Positions 15,381 through 25,051 of a DNA stretch of 34,233 bases are shown here, one piece after another (the first letter of the stretch is position 1; each line of letters starts with the position of its first letter). Below the pieces are notes generated by a model. It was given only the letters and a program-made list of their open reading frames with translations. It did no database searches and had not been told where the DNA came from. The translations under genes were made by a program, and so were the position numbers. Origin of the DNA: Saprospiraceae bacterium (GTDB lineage Bacteria; Bacteroidota; Bacteroidia; Chitinophagales; Saprospiraceae); NCBI GenBank assembly GCA_020629935.1, contig JAHDCJ010000016.1, positions 1-34,233 of the forward strand, read 5' to 3'.

Positions 15381-16994
15381 ATGAAAAATTTATCTACCTT
15401 CTTTTTTCTCTTGGTTTCTATACTCCCTTTGCACTATCTCCAAGCATACGAGACTTTACTTCCAAATGCTATAGATGATCAAATGGAAGAACACGAAATC
15501 TCTGATTCCACTTTTATAAATATAATAAACGATACTGCAACAGTAACTATAAATTCAAACAATGGATTGAATGTGCAAGCAAATGCAATGAATATTACTT
15601 GTTTTGGTGCAGTAGATGGTCAAATTAATCTCACGGTAAGTGGAGGAAGTAGCCCATATCTATTTGAATGGGATAATGCTCCAGATGTACAAAATCCTAC
15701 AGGCCTTGGTGCGGGTATTTATATCGTAACGGTCACCGATAATAATTTTTGTTCAGCTACAGCAAGTGTAGAAATTGTAGAACCCAGTCCATTGGTCGTT
15801 GTTATTGGTGGAAATTCATTTGTGACTTGTGCAGGCGCAGATAATGGGTATGCAGAAATCTTTCCTGCTGATATTTTAGGAGGAACCGCACCATATTCTA
15901 TTTTATGGGATAATGGGGCGACAACTAATGCGACAAATACGTTAGATGGGGGTGTTCATTTCGCTACCATTACAGATAATAATGGATGTGAAACTTTAGC
16001 TTCTACAGTGATTGATGAACCAAGCCCCATTTCAATTAATACTACTTTTGTTGAACCTGCAGGTTGTACGGTTTGTTCAGGCAGTGCAGTAGTCGCCGTT
16101 TTGGGAGGTTGGTTTAATGACTATGATTATAATTGGTCAAATGGAGCTACAGATAATAATCCAACGGGTTTATGTCAAGGGCAATATACCTTAACCGTTA
16201 CCAACACCATTAGTGGTACGTTGCCAGGAAATTGTCCAACGATAACCACTGTTACCATTGGTGCGGTAGATTCCATTCAAATTGCTGGAATGGTTTCAGA
16301 CGTAGGATGCTTTGGTGATAGCAATGGAAGTATTGATTTAAGCCTTACTTTTGCGTCTATGGATGTGGATGTGCTGTGGTCAAATGGAGCCACAACAGAA
16401 GATATCTTTAATTTAGATTCGGGCTCATATACTGTGACGGTAATCGATAATGAAACGGGGTGTGGTGCAATAGAAACCTTTTTAGTTAATAGTCCTAGCC
16501 AAATTATGGTGGATGCAGGTGAGGATCAGGGAATAGAACCTGGCCAATCAGCTACACTAATGGTAGATCCTGTAATCCCGAATTTATTGTATACTTGGGA
16601 AGGAACGGATGGTAGTGTGTTTACTGGAGAAACGATAGAGGTAAGCCCTTTATCTACTACAGAGTATACTGTTATTGCTTCTTTTGGCAATTGCATTGAA
16701 CAAGATCAAGTAACAGTATTTGTAACCGATTTTGTTTTTCCTAATGCATTTTCTCCAAATAGTGATGGAGAAAATGATGAATTTTATATAGTACAAGAAG
16801 GAGAGTTGACTGTAATTGAATTTAAAGTATTTGATCGTTGGGGACAAAAAGTTCATGATGATCCATTGAATCCTTGGGATGGAAAATTTAGAGGAAAAGA
16901 CTTGCCAATGGATACTTATGTATATATGGCCAGTGTACAAATATTAAATGGAGAAAGAAAAGAAGTACATGGTGATGTGCTTTTACTTCGATAA
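15381..16994 (+). CDS. SprB-repeat surface protein with T9SS type B sorting domain
   Basis: I start at ATG 15381, giving 537 aa; the codon before it is a TTG without merit. A signal peptide (about 1-22) is followed by four SprB-like repeats, each with a pattern of the type CFGAVDGQINL ... PYLFEW ... GLGAGIYIVTVTD. They lie at about 70-138, 145-215, 218-298 and 303-372. A PKD-like domain (about 375-448) precedes the type B sorting domain (about 451-537), with FPNAFSPNSDGENDEF, VFDRWGQKV and DTYVYM. SprB is the large gliding adhesin of Flavobacterium; this short relative is a probable cell-surface adhesin or component. A TonB receptor gene follows after 21 nt, so the two are likely co-transcribed. 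Confidence 0.92.
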   Translation: MKNLSTFFFLLVSILPLHYLQAYETLLPNAIDDQMEEHEISDSTFINIINDTATVTINSNNGLNVQANAMNITCFGAVDGQINLTVSGGSSPYLFEWDNAPDVQNPTGLGAGIYIVTVTDNNFCSATASVEIVEPSPLVVVIGGNSFVTCAGADNGYAEIFPADILGGTAPYSILWDNGATTNATNTLDGGVHFATITDNNGCETLASTVIDEPSPISINTTFVEPAGCTVCSGSAVVAVLGGWFNDYDYNWSNGATDNNPTGLCQGQYTLTVTNTISGTLPGNCPTITTVTIGAVDSIQIAGMVSDVGCFGDSNGSIDLSLTFASMDVDVLWSNGATTEDIFNLDSGSYTVTVIDNETGCGAIETFLVNSPSQIMVDAGEDQGIEPGQSATLMVDPVIPNLLYTWEGTDGSVFTGETIEVSPLSTTEYTVIASFGNCIEQDQVTVFVTDFVFPNAFSPNSDGENDEFYIVQEGELTVIEFKVFDRWGQKVHDDPLNPWDGKFRGKDLPMDTYVYMASVQILNGERKEVHGDVLLLR

Positions 16995-17015
16995 ATTTTG
17001 AGTTAAAAAGAGTAG

Positions 17016-19319
17016 ATGATGCGACAATTGATTTTAGTATTTGTGTTTTTATTTGGAATGAGTGAAGTGCTTTCTGGTCAATTTGATTTGGAAGGGGTGA
17101 TCTTTGACAAGCAGCATAATGAACCTATTGTTGGTGCACAAATCGCACTAACGGAAAGTGGAGAGTATACGATATCCGATGAGCAAGGATATTTTAAACT
17201 TTACATTGAAAAAGAATCGGCTTTAGTTTCCATTAATCATATAGGATATCAAACCGAGTTTTTTGAGGTAACCGCTTCTACGGAATATTTAAAAATAGGA
17301 TTAAGTGTTTTTGTAGATGAACTTCAAGACATCGTCATTACCGCTTCTTCAATAAGAGAAAAATTGTTTAATGAGCCATCAAACACAGCGGTCTTGACTC
17401 AAAAAGATTTGAGCCTTGGATTGGATGAGACCATCGTACCTTACTTAAATCAAATTCCTGGGGTGTTTATGCATTCGGGGGCATTAAATACCAACCGAAT
17501 TACAATTAGAGGAATAGGGGCACGGTCTCTTTTTTCTACAGCAAAATTAAAGGCTTATTTGAATGAAATTCCACTAACCACAGGTGATGGGGAAACAACA
17601 ATTGAAGATATTGATTTGGCGGGAATTGAACGAGTGGAAGTGATTAAAGGCCCTGCCTCTAGTGTCTATGGGGCTGGTTTAGGTGGGAGTATCAATATGT
17701 CTATGATGCGTAGCCCTTATCAAAAAACAACAGCTGAAAGTCAATTTTCTGTTGGATCATTTGGCTTGATTCGAAGTTCGAATAAAGTAATGCATGGTTC
17801 CGATAAATTGAATATCTATGGACAATACAGTTTTACTGGAAATGATGGCTATCGAGAGAATAATGACTATACCCGCCATAATGGAGTAGTGAATGGACAA
17901 GTATTTATTGGGAAACAAAGTGTACTCTCCTTTTTATTTCAATACGTAGATTTGAAAGCCTTTATTCCGAGTTCAATTGATAGTACCGATTTTGCAGAAG
18001 ACCCTAGACAAGCAGCTTTTACATGGAATAAAACCAAAGGATTTGAAGACTATCAGCGAACAATGGGAGGGCTTTCTTTTCGACAAGACATAAATAAAAA
18101 CTGGATATTTAATATTAGCGGTTTTTCGAGTTACTTTGATTCTTATGAAGTTCGACCATTTAATATTTTGGATGAAAATTCATTAAGATATGGTTTCCGA
18201 TCTACGATTCGTTATCAAAGTAATCCGACTAAACTGCGGTATCATATTCTTTTAGGTGCGGAATATTTTAATGAAGCTTATGGATGGAATACCTTTGAAA
18301 ATATAGATCGTTTAGGTGAGCAGGGCATATTGCTTTCTGAAAATGAAGAACTACGTACTAATGTCAATATTTTTACCGAAAGTAAATTGAGTTTTTCCAA
18401 ACGAACCTTTTTAAAGTTTGGCTTGAATATCAACCGTACACGATATAAGTATACGGATTTATTTGATGAAGATCTTATTGATTTTTCAGGCAAATATGCA
18501 TTTAAAACAATGGCATCTCCGCGCTTAGCTTTATCGCATGAAATCAATAAACAATTTAATGGGTTTGTTCAGATAAGTCATGGATTTTCTCCACCCTCAT
18601 TGGAAGAAACATTAACGCCTGATGGCCAAATTAATCCTGATATTCAACCCGAAAGAGGATGGAATTTTGAATTAGGTTTTAAAGGGAAAAAAATAAAGGA
18701 AAGACTGGATATTTCCGCTTCCATTTATAGTATGTTGATTAAAGATTTATTGGTTGCTAGACGAACAGATGATGATCAATTTGTAGGCTTGAATGCTGGA
18801 AAAACATTACATGATGGCTTGGAGTTACAAAGTAGTTTTTCGGTCTTGCCAAACAATGAAAATGTTTCACTTACTACGATGTTAGGTTATACTTTTTCTG
18901 ATTTTCGATTTCTTGATTTTGTAGATGGGGATGCAGATTATCGGGGAAATAAATTGACTGGTGTTCCTCCTCATGTATTAAATGTTGGTGCTCATTTTGA
19001 ATCAGAAGGTATTGGATTGTTCTTGTCTGGAAAATATGTGGCCTCCATGCCTATGCGAGATAATAATAGTATCTATTCTGATGATTATTTTATCATGGAT
19101 GCAAAAGTCAGTTATAACCGCACCTTTTTTAAACGATTAGATGTTCAAGTATATGGAGGACTTCGAAATTTAACGAATAGTACTTATGCGGGAATGATAT
19201 TAGTCAATGCAGGAAGTTTTGGAGGGAATGCGCCTCGTTATTATTATCCCGGATTGCCAATTAATTGGTATACAGGTCTTTCTATTAAATATACCTTTCT
19301 ACCCAAAGCCTTGTATTAA
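17016..19319 (+). CDS. TonB-dependent outer-membrane receptor with carboxypeptidase-like N-domain
   Basis: A 767-aa protein with signal peptide 1-21 and a carboxypeptidase-regulatory-like domain (about 24-100: LEGVIFDKQHNEPIVGAQI). A possible TonB box DIVITA (105-110) precedes the plug (about 113-228, with NTNRITIRGIG and ERVEVIKGPASSVYG), and then a 22-strand beta barrel. FSPPSLEETLTPDG and INPDIQPERGWNFELGFKG fit the FecA/siderophore-like branch rather than SusC. It imports a ligand such as a ferric chelate using TonB energy; the ligand is unknown. It begins 21 nt after the SprB-like gene. Two ATG codons overlap the start (17016 and 17019). The start choice does not affect the call. Confidence 0.9.
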   Translation: MMRQLILVFVFLFGMSEVLSGQFDLEGVIFDKQHNEPIVGAQIALTESGEYTISDEQGYFKLYIEKESALVSINHIGYQTEFFEVTASTEYLKIGLSVFVDELQDIVITASSIREKLFNEPSNTAVLTQKDLSLGLDETIVPYLNQIPGVFMHSGALNTNRITIRGIGARSLFSTAKLKAYLNEIPLTTGDGETTIEDIDLAGIERVEVIKGPASSVYGAGLGGSINMSMMRSPYQKTTAESQFSVGSFGLIRSSNKVMHGSDKLNIYGQYSFTGNDGYRENNDYTRHNGVVNGQVFIGKQSVLSFLFQYVDLKAFIPSSIDSTDFAEDPRQAAFTWNKTKGFEDYQRTMGGLSFRQDINKNWIFNISGFSSYFDSYEVRPFNILDENSLRYGFRSTIRYQSNPTKLRYHILLGAEYFNEAYGWNTFENIDRLGEQGILLSENEELRTNVNIFTESKLSFSKRTFLKFGLNINRTRYKYTDLFDEDLIDFSGKYAFKTMASPRLALSHEINKQFNGFVQISHGFSPPSLEETLTPDGQINPDIQPERGWNFELGFKGKKIKERLDISASIYSMLIKDLLVARRTDDDQFVGLNAGKTLHDGLELQSSFSVLPNNENVSLTTMLGYTFSDFRFLDFVDGDADYRGNKLTGVPPHVLNVGAHFESEGIGLFLSGKYVASMPMRDNNSIYSDDYFIMDAKVSYNRTFFKRLDVQVYGGLRNLTNSTYAGMILVNAGSFGGNAPRYYYPGLPINWYTGLSIKYTFLPKALY

Positions 19320-19386
19320 TTGTTTAATCTTAGGAAATACTTAAATCTCACATTCATGTAATAATTAACAGTGGATGCTCCAAGAA

Positions 19387-19402
19387 ACCTAAATATTTAG
19401 GT
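19387..19402. promoter_or_regulatory. 16-bp perfect palindrome upstream of the PQQ dehydrogenase gene
   Basis: ACCTAAATATTTAGGT is an exact palindrome centred 70 nt before the ATG at 19464. It has the length and form of a dimeric repressor or activator site. No regulator gene is nearby, so this is only a candidate operator. Confidence 0.35.
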
Positions 19403-19463
19403 ATCTTAGGAAGCTCAATGATAATCCCATTGCATTTATATTGAAAATAAATAAATCAAACTC

Positions 19464-20861
19464 ATGAAATATTCTGTTCTTTTACTTGCCTTCCTTTTTC
19501 CAATGTTACTCTGTAGCCAAACCACAGTAACCATAGATAGTACTACACTTACCGAACGAGTAGTGGCCACAGGTCTAAATGTACCTTGGGAAATTCTTTG
19601 GGGACCAGACGATTATATTTGGGTAACCGAAAAAGCAGGGAAAGTGTCTAGAATTGATCCTGTAACAGGGAATATCACAGAGATTTTAGATATTACTAAT
19701 TTGGTAGATAGTGGTTCAGAACCTGGATTGTTAGGGATGGCCCTTCATCCTGATTTTGCAAATACCCCACATGTTTTTTTAGTATATAATTACTCCGCAG
19801 GATGGAGCTATGAAGAGCGTTTAGTTCGTTATGAATGGAATGGCACAAACTTGGTAAATGGACTTACTTTATTGGATAATATTCCAGCTGGAAATATTCA
19901 TAATGGTTCTCGTTTATTGATTACTGCAGATGAGAAAATATTAATGACAACGGGTGATACAGGTAGTGGTAATTTGGCTCAGAATATGAATAGTCTAAGT
20001 GGGAAATTATTGCGAATCAATTTAGATGGAACCGTACCAACGGATAACCCCATTTCAGGAAGTTATATTTATACTTATGGTCATCGAAATGCACAAGGAT
20101 TAAACTTTGGTCCAGAAGGAAAAGTGTATTCTTCAGAACATGGCGCCCAACAATCAGATGAATTTAATTTAATCATTGAAGGAAGAAATTATGGATGGCC
20201 GAATGTAGAAGGAGCTTGTAATACCAATACTGAAATTAATTTTTGTAATGGAAATAATGTCGTTGAACCATTAAAAGAATGGTCGCCTTGTCCAGCCGTC
20301 AATGGCATAGAATATTATAATCATCCTTCGATACCAGAATGGGAAAATTCATTTTTAATGGCTGTTTTAGGTGGTTTAAGCGGAGGTCGCGAGCGAATTT
20401 CGGTTTTACATATGAATGCAGATGGTACAGCAATTACTAGTGAAGATCAATATTTTGATGATTATGGAAGATTACGTGATTTATGTGTAAATCCAAATAC
20501 AGGCGCTATCTATTTTGCGACCAATGGCCCAAATTATCCAAGTAATGGCCCTAATCAAATTGTAGAGTATCGAAATTTAGATTATAATCCGTCGGTTCCT
20601 GTATTGAATCCTACAGACAAAGATCAATTTATGTTGGTGTTTCCAAACCCAGCCATCCATATGGTTACCATACAAACTTCATCCAGTTTTGTAAATCATC
20701 CTTTTGAATTGATTAGCTATAATGGACAAGTAGTTAAAAAAGGAATCATTACTTCTGAAGATTTTCAACTTAATGTACAAGATTTGCCTGTAGGTTTCTA
20801 TTATGTTAAAGCAAATAATCAACAAGGAACGATTACTCAAACACTTGTGATTAATAAATAA
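19464..20861 (+). CDS. Secreted PQQ-dependent sugar dehydrogenase with T9SS sorting domain
   Basis: A 465-aa protein. The signal peptide is 1-18 (LLCSQ), then a six-bladed beta-propeller of the GSDH/soluble glucose dehydrogenase type (about 30-370). Conserved stretches include NVPWEILWGPD (39-49), EPGLLGMALHPDF (86-98), NIHNGSRL (144-151), YGHRNAQGL (205-213) and EHGAQQSDEFNLI (225-237). His146 and Arg208 match the catalytic His and the PQQ-contacting Arg of this family. Residues about 391-465 form a type A T9SS sorting domain (VFPNPAIHMVTI ... GFYYVKA ... LVINK). It would oxidise an aldose outside the cell with PQQ. PQQ synthesis genes are not in the window. Substrate unknown. Confidence 0.88.
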   Translation: MKYSVLLLAFLFPMLLCSQTTVTIDSTTLTERVVATGLNVPWEILWGPDDYIWVTEKAGKVSRIDPVTGNITEILDITNLVDSGSEPGLLGMALHPDFANTPHVFLVYNYSAGWSYEERLVRYEWNGTNLVNGLTLLDNIPAGNIHNGSRLLITADEKILMTTGDTGSGNLAQNMNSLSGKLLRINLDGTVPTDNPISGSYIYTYGHRNAQGLNFGPEGKVYSSEHGAQQSDEFNLIIEGRNYGWPNVEGACNTNTEINFCNGNNVVEPLKEWSPCPAVNGIEYYNHPSIPEWENSFLMAVLGGLSGGRERISVLHMNADGTAITSEDQYFDDYGRLRDLCVNPNTGAIYFATNGPNYPSNGPNQIVEYRNLDYNPSVPVLNPTDKDQFMLVFPNPAIHMVTIQTSSSFVNHPFELISYNGQVVKKGIITSEDFQLNVQDLPVGFYYVKANNQQGTITQTLVINK

Positions 20862-20985
20862 TATGGTTGTCCCTCTTTTTTATTAAAAAAATATGAGCAA
20901 TATATAAAAACAGGCATTGAAATTGCGTTATAATGTAAATCATGGTAATTTTACAACCAAAGGATCATTTTTAAACAAGCTATTC

Positions 20986-22029
20986 ATGAAATCGTTATTT
21001 ATTCTTCTTATTTCTTTAAGCTTAAGTGTTTACACTTTTGCGCAAAAAACATCGAATCCTATTCCTTTGTCAACAGGTATGGGATTAAAATATAGTATCC
21101 AAGATGGTGCGGACTTTGAAATGGATGTGATCATAAAAGAATATAGTCCAACCGCTATTTCATTTAATTGGCTCATTGAGCGATTCCCTAGAGCAATCAT
21201 TGGAAAGGTGAGTATGACTAGTGATGCCCTAGAAAATGCCTCAAAATTTGAAGTGTCTTTTGAACGTGGCGATGATTTGGCAATGAAAAATAAAACGAGC
21301 TTATGGATGAGTCAAAAATTATTTGCGGCCTTAAAGAAAGGTAAAGAAACTTCAATGAATTTAGGAGAAGGAGAAAAAGTATATACTGGAACAAAAGGAA
21401 GTTTTGACTTCAATGGAAAAAGTCTAGATGCATTAGTTATTTCTTCTGCCGATACCAAAGAAAAAATTTATGTGCTTTATAGCGATGAAAATCCTTTATT
21501 ATTAAAAGTAGAAATGGGCTTTACAATGGAGCTTAAACAAACGTTTTCTGCCGATCAATTAGAAAAAGAAGAGAAAGAAGTTAGCCAAGGGCTAGAAGAA
21601 TTAGGCGAAAAAGTTGTAAAAGCTGTACAAAGCAAAGATTTTTCTATTCTTAAACCTTATCTGCCAGACTCCGATTATATTACCTATATGGGAATGGTAC
21701 AAGGCACAGTACCTATTTCTAAAGAACCTCAATCGGTCATCACCGTAAGAAGACAAAAGCTTCTTGATAACCACCTTAAATCGTATAATTTTTTAATTGA
21801 AGAAAACTTTAATCAACTTGTTGAAAAAGTGGCTGAATCGAAAGCAGCAAGTGGCGCATATTCTGGTACTACCTATACTTATCTTACGGGAGAAAAAGTA
21901 GTGCCTGGACGGATGATGAAATCCTACAACGCGCAAGCAGCAATTAAATCAGGAGAGAAGGTGGTAGAAACTAATTTCCAAGTAGATCGACTTGATGGAA
22001 AATGGGTGATTTCTGGGTTTTTATTATAA
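20986..22029 (+). CDS. Secreted hypothetical protein
   Basis: I choose ATG 20986, which begins the signal peptide MKSLFILLISLSLSVYTFAQ (1-20). A TTG 69 nt upstream would put unrelated residues before it. The 347-aa product has a beta-rich first half (TGMGLKYSIQDGADFEMDVII ... ISFNWLIERFPRAIIGKVSM). A charged helix follows (about 198-215 of the mature start: EKEEKEVSQGLEELGEKVV), then an alpha-beta second half ending ETNFQVDRLDGKWVISGFLL. The last part resembles an NTF2-like or SnoaL-type fold in pattern only. Family not recognised. It converges on ppgK with 7 nt between stops. Confidence 0.7.
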   Translation: MKSLFILLISLSLSVYTFAQKTSNPIPLSTGMGLKYSIQDGADFEMDVIIKEYSPTAISFNWLIERFPRAIIGKVSMTSDALENASKFEVSFERGDDLAMKNKTSLWMSQKLFAALKKGKETSMNLGEGEKVYTGTKGSFDFNGKSLDALVISSADTKEKIYVLYSDENPLLLKVEMGFTMELKQTFSADQLEKEEKEVSQGLEELGEKVVKAVQSKDFSILKPYLPDSDYITYMGMVQGTVPISKEPQSVITVRRQKLLDNHLKSYNFLIEENFNQLVEKVAESKAASGAYSGTTYTYLTGEKVVPGRMMKSYNAQAAIKSGEKVVETNFQVDRLDGKWVISGFLL

Positions 22030-22036
22030 AAACTAT

Positions 22037-22810
22037 TTAAAGTAGTCCTTTCTTCATTTGCTTTAGTCGTTCTTTAGCATAAACTGCCGCACCAATTATA
22101 CCCGCTTCATTCTGCAATTGAGAAGGGGCAAAAGGCATGGGAAAATCTAGTAAAGATTCAAAATTCGCAAATCGACTGGGTTTGCTTAAGCCTCCTCCTA
22201 AGATGATTAAATCAGGAAAAAATAAACGATTAATATGATGCGCTAATTCATTTAACCGATTAGCCCAATCTTCCCAAGAAAGGTCTTCTTCTTTTCTTGT
22301 ACCATTGGATGCAAATTGTTCTGCTGTTCCGTGGTGAAATCTTAAATGCCCTAACTCTGTGTTTTTTACTAGTTGACCATTGTGAAATAAGGCAGAGCCA
22401 ATGCCTGTACCTAAGGTTAAGAATAATACTACACCCCGCTTTGGGATATTACCAAATTTAACTTCTGCTAAACCTGCGGCATCTGCATCATTAAGCACAA
22501 AGCAAGACTGTCCTGTGCCTTTACTAAGCGTCTTTTCTATTTTGGAATTAATCCATTCTTTATCTAAGTTCGCAGCCGTTAAAGCTATTCCATTTTTAAT
22601 TACAGAAGGAAAACCAAAACCAACTGGCCCTTTCCAATCAAAATGATTAATTAACTGATTGACTGTTTTAAGGATATTTATATTGTTGGCGGGTTGTGGA
22701 GTAGATACTCGCTTCTTTTTATCTAAAAATACCCCTCGATCTACATCAACAATGGCCCCTTTAATTCCAGTGCCTCCAATATCAATTCCTAAAATACAGT
22801 GTTGCTTCAT
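22037..22810 (-). CDS. ppgK: Polyphosphate glucokinase (ROK family)
   Basis: A 257-aa cytosolic ROK-family kinase. The phosphate loop is DIGGTGIKG (10-18), the catalytic Asp108 lies in LNDADAAGLAE (106-116), the second phosphate motif is LTLGTGIGSAL (131-141), and NTELGHL (150-156) contacts glucose. The CxCGxxGC zinc motif of ordinary ROK kinases is absent, and EEDLSWEDWANRLN (174-187) is the segment typical of polyphosphate-glucose phosphotransferases. It makes glucose 6-phosphate from glucose and inorganic polyphosphate, often also ATP. It is monocistronic here: the upstream lipoprotein ends 183 nt away. ATP versus polyphosphate use needs an assay. Confidence 0.9.
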   Translation of the reverse strand: MKQHCILGIDIGGTGIKGAIVDVDRGVFLDKKKRVSTPQPANNINILKTVNQLINHFDWKGPVGFGFPSVIKNGIALTAANLDKEWINSKIEKTLSKGTGQSCFVLNDADAAGLAEVKFGNIPKRGVVLFLTLGTGIGSALFHNGQLVKNTELGHLRFHHGTAEQFASNGTRKEEDLSWEDWANRLNELAHHINRLFFPDLIILGGGLSKPSRFANFESLLDFPMPFAPSQLQNEAGIIGAAVYAKERLKQMKKGLL

Positions 22811-22993
22811 TTCAATTATTTAACAATAGTAATATCTCCTTTATAAGTTGTTTGTACGCTACTTACCATTTCTATAAATAGAAGGATTAGTGTGTTTTAT
22901 AAACAGTTTATTTTAGGTAGGCGCTAAATTACTACTTTTTATTAGAAAAGAGTGATAAGTGAGTATTGCTTAAACATGAGCAAATAAATGATC

Positions 22994-23743
22994 TTATTTA
23001 GTTTCTTTATAAACCCCATTAGTAAATTGTAATTGTTTTGTAATGGTCACTCGTTGACTTTGATTGTCAATATCTTCATCTGTATGCCCTCCATTATAAA
23101 GTTGATATTCGACAGTTTCTATTAAAGATTCGTCTTTGAATTTTACTCCATAGATTGCAGAAAGCGTATCTCCTTTTTGAAACTCCATTGCTTCTGCCAA
23201 TCCACCACAACCAATACGAGAAAAAGGATAGTTTTCGTAAATGGTCTTTTTAGTCTTGCCACTTAAAGAAATGATTTGATAATAATCACTACATTCTCCC
23301 ATCCAAGTGCTTCCTCCTTCTAAGATGAGCTCGCTTATTCCATCACCATTAACATCTACAATGCTCTTTTTTTCAATTGGACTTCCTTGAGCAGACCATG
23401 CTACATCCCAACCATTTTCAGCTTCTTCATCACAAACAATTTTCATTAATAAGTGGTTGGCAGAACCAGCAGAACCTCCAGCTTTTCCTTCACAAACTGC
23501 TAAATATTCTTTCTTTCCTTTTGTTGAAAAAGCAGCTTCATGTATAACCACTGCGCCTGTTAAAGTTCTTAAATTCCAAATGTCTTTATTCCCTTTTTTC
23601 GCTATAATCGCTCGTCCCTTTTCTACCATCGCATTGATCTCAGGAGCAGTACAAGGAATTTCCTCTTTAACATTGGAAGTGCAACTATTAAAAAATAAGA
23701 GAACAAAAAGTATGGGTAACAAAGTGGGAAGAAAAGTCTTCAT
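22994..23743 (-). CDS. Lipoprotein of unknown function
   Basis: I choose ATG 23743 (MKTFLPTLL), since the upstream TTG at 23764 adds an untypical leader. The 249-aa protein has a lipoprotein signal, LLFFNSC, with lipidated Cys21. The mature part has paired Cys residues and a Ca-site-like loop VDVNGDGISELI, as in FG-GAP/VCBS-type repeats. This places a beta-structured domain at the outer membrane or in the periplasm. I do not recognise the family. It is divergent from the S66 peptidase gene. Confidence 0.75.
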   Translation of the reverse strand: MKTFLPTLLPILFVLLFFNSCTSNVKEEIPCTAPEINAMVEKGRAIIAKKGNKDIWNLRTLTGAVVIHEAAFSTKGKKEYLAVCEGKAGGSAGSANHLLMKIVCDEEAENGWDVAWSAQGSPIEKKSIVDVNGDGISELILEGGSTWMGECSDYYQIISLSGKTKKTIYENYPFSRIGCGGLAEAMEFQKGDTLSAIYGVKFKDESLIETVEYQLYNGGHTDEDIDNQSQRVTITKQLQFTNGVYKETK

Positions 23744-23944
23744 GTTTGGGATTTTAAAAAACAATAATGATGAAATAAAGTTAAAATTAATTTTTTTGAA
23801 CGAATTAAAAAAAAATAGAGTTGAAACTATTAGACCAATAAATTATATTGGATTAATAATCTTATTTTTCCTAGAGATTAAAAACTCATCTTGTATTGAA
23901 TATTGAATATTATTGGAATTACTTCTTGTTTAAAATACATCAAA

Positions 23945-24976
23945 ATGATCAAACCTAATGCATTAAAAAAAGGAGATAAAATTGCTGCTATAAGCCTTTC
24001 ATGGGGAGGGGCAGGAGAATGTAAATATCGCTTCGATAATGCCGTTCGGCAAATACGAGAAAATTTTGAAATTGATGTAGTACCCACACGGCATGCTTTA
24101 CGTTCTGCAGAATGGATTTATAATAATCCAAAGGCTAGAGCAGAAGATTTATTAGAAGCATTATCAGATAACAGCATTCAAGGAATTTTTAGTAACATTG
24201 GTGGAGAGGATAGTATCCGAACTTTACCTTTTATGGACTATGAACTCATTCGAAATAATCCTAAAGTTTTTATTGGTTTTTCTGATACAACAGTAAGTCA
24301 TTTTTGTTTTTATAAAGCAGGAGTCACCTCTTTTTATGGAACCTCGATGCTCGTCGGATTTGCAGAGAATGCTGGCATGCATCCTTATCAAATAGAAGAC
24401 ATTAAACGAAGTTTATTCTCCACCAATCCAATCGGTCAAATACCCGTATCTAAAGCTTGGACATCAGAACGATTAGAATGGCTAGATCCTGCAAACGAAT
24501 CGACTCCTAGATTGATGACCGAAAGTCGAGGTTGGCGTTTTTTACAAGGTCAAGGAAGAACAGAAGGAGCCTTACTTGGAGGATGTGTAGAAGTGTTTGA
24601 ATTTGTTAAAGCAACATCAATTTGGCCTAGTTTGAACGAATGGAAAGACAAGATCATGTTTCTTGAAACATCAGAAGAAATGCTTAATCCAAGTTTGTTT
24701 AGACGGTATTTAAGAAATTATGCCGCCATTGGTATCTTTAATGAAATTAACGGATTGATCGTAGGAAGACCTTACAATAATAAGCATTGGAAAGCCTATG
24801 ATAATATGCTGATTGAAGTCATTCGAAATGAACAGGGTTTGGATGAACTTCCGATTATTACAGGAATGGATTTTGGCCATACTTGTCCTACATTTACTAT
24901 TCCTTATGGGGTTCAAGCGGCTATAGATTGTGATAAGAAAACCTTCGAGATTTTAGAAAGTGGCTTGAAAATGTAA
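23945..24976 (+). CDS. S66-family peptidase (LD-carboxypeptidase / MccF-like)
   Basis: I choose ATG 23945 (MIKPNALKKGDKIAAISLS), the usual N-terminus of this family; an upstream TTG is ignored. The 343-aa product carries the S66 catalytic triad: Ser113 in GFSDTT (111-116), Glu241 in LETSEE (240-245) and His312 in MDFGHTCP (308-315). RALSDNSIQGIFSNIGGEDSIR-type residues (about 72-92) bound the nucleophile region. The family includes cytosolic LD-carboxypeptidases of peptidoglycan recycling and MccF-type enzymes that cleave microcin C-like nucleotide antibiotics. The length and WxE-type middle insert lean to the MccF branch, but I cannot decide. No signal peptide. Confidence 0.9.
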   Translation: MIKPNALKKGDKIAAISLSWGGAGECKYRFDNAVRQIRENFEIDVVPTRHALRSAEWIYNNPKARAEDLLEALSDNSIQGIFSNIGGEDSIRTLPFMDYELIRNNPKVFIGFSDTTVSHFCFYKAGVTSFYGTSMLVGFAENAGMHPYQIEDIKRSLFSTNPIGQIPVSKAWTSERLEWLDPANESTPRLMTESRGWRFLQGQGRTEGALLGGCVEVFEFVKATSIWPSLNEWKDKIMFLETSEEMLNPSLFRRYLRNYAAIGIFNEINGLIVGRPYNNKHWKAYDNMLIEVIRNEQGLDELPIITGMDFGHTCPTFTIPYGVQAAIDCDKKTFEILESGLKM

Positions 24977-25051
24977 GTCAAAGTTGGTAACTTGCTGGGA
25001 ATCCAAAAGACTTCCTCTAAACTCTCATTGAATTAGCTTGTTATACCTATT

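Noticed and set aside
22869..22884. Short palindrome TTCTAT-AA-ATAGAA upstream of ppgK
   Set aside because: Only six AT-rich base pairs; such matches are common by chance in this sequence.
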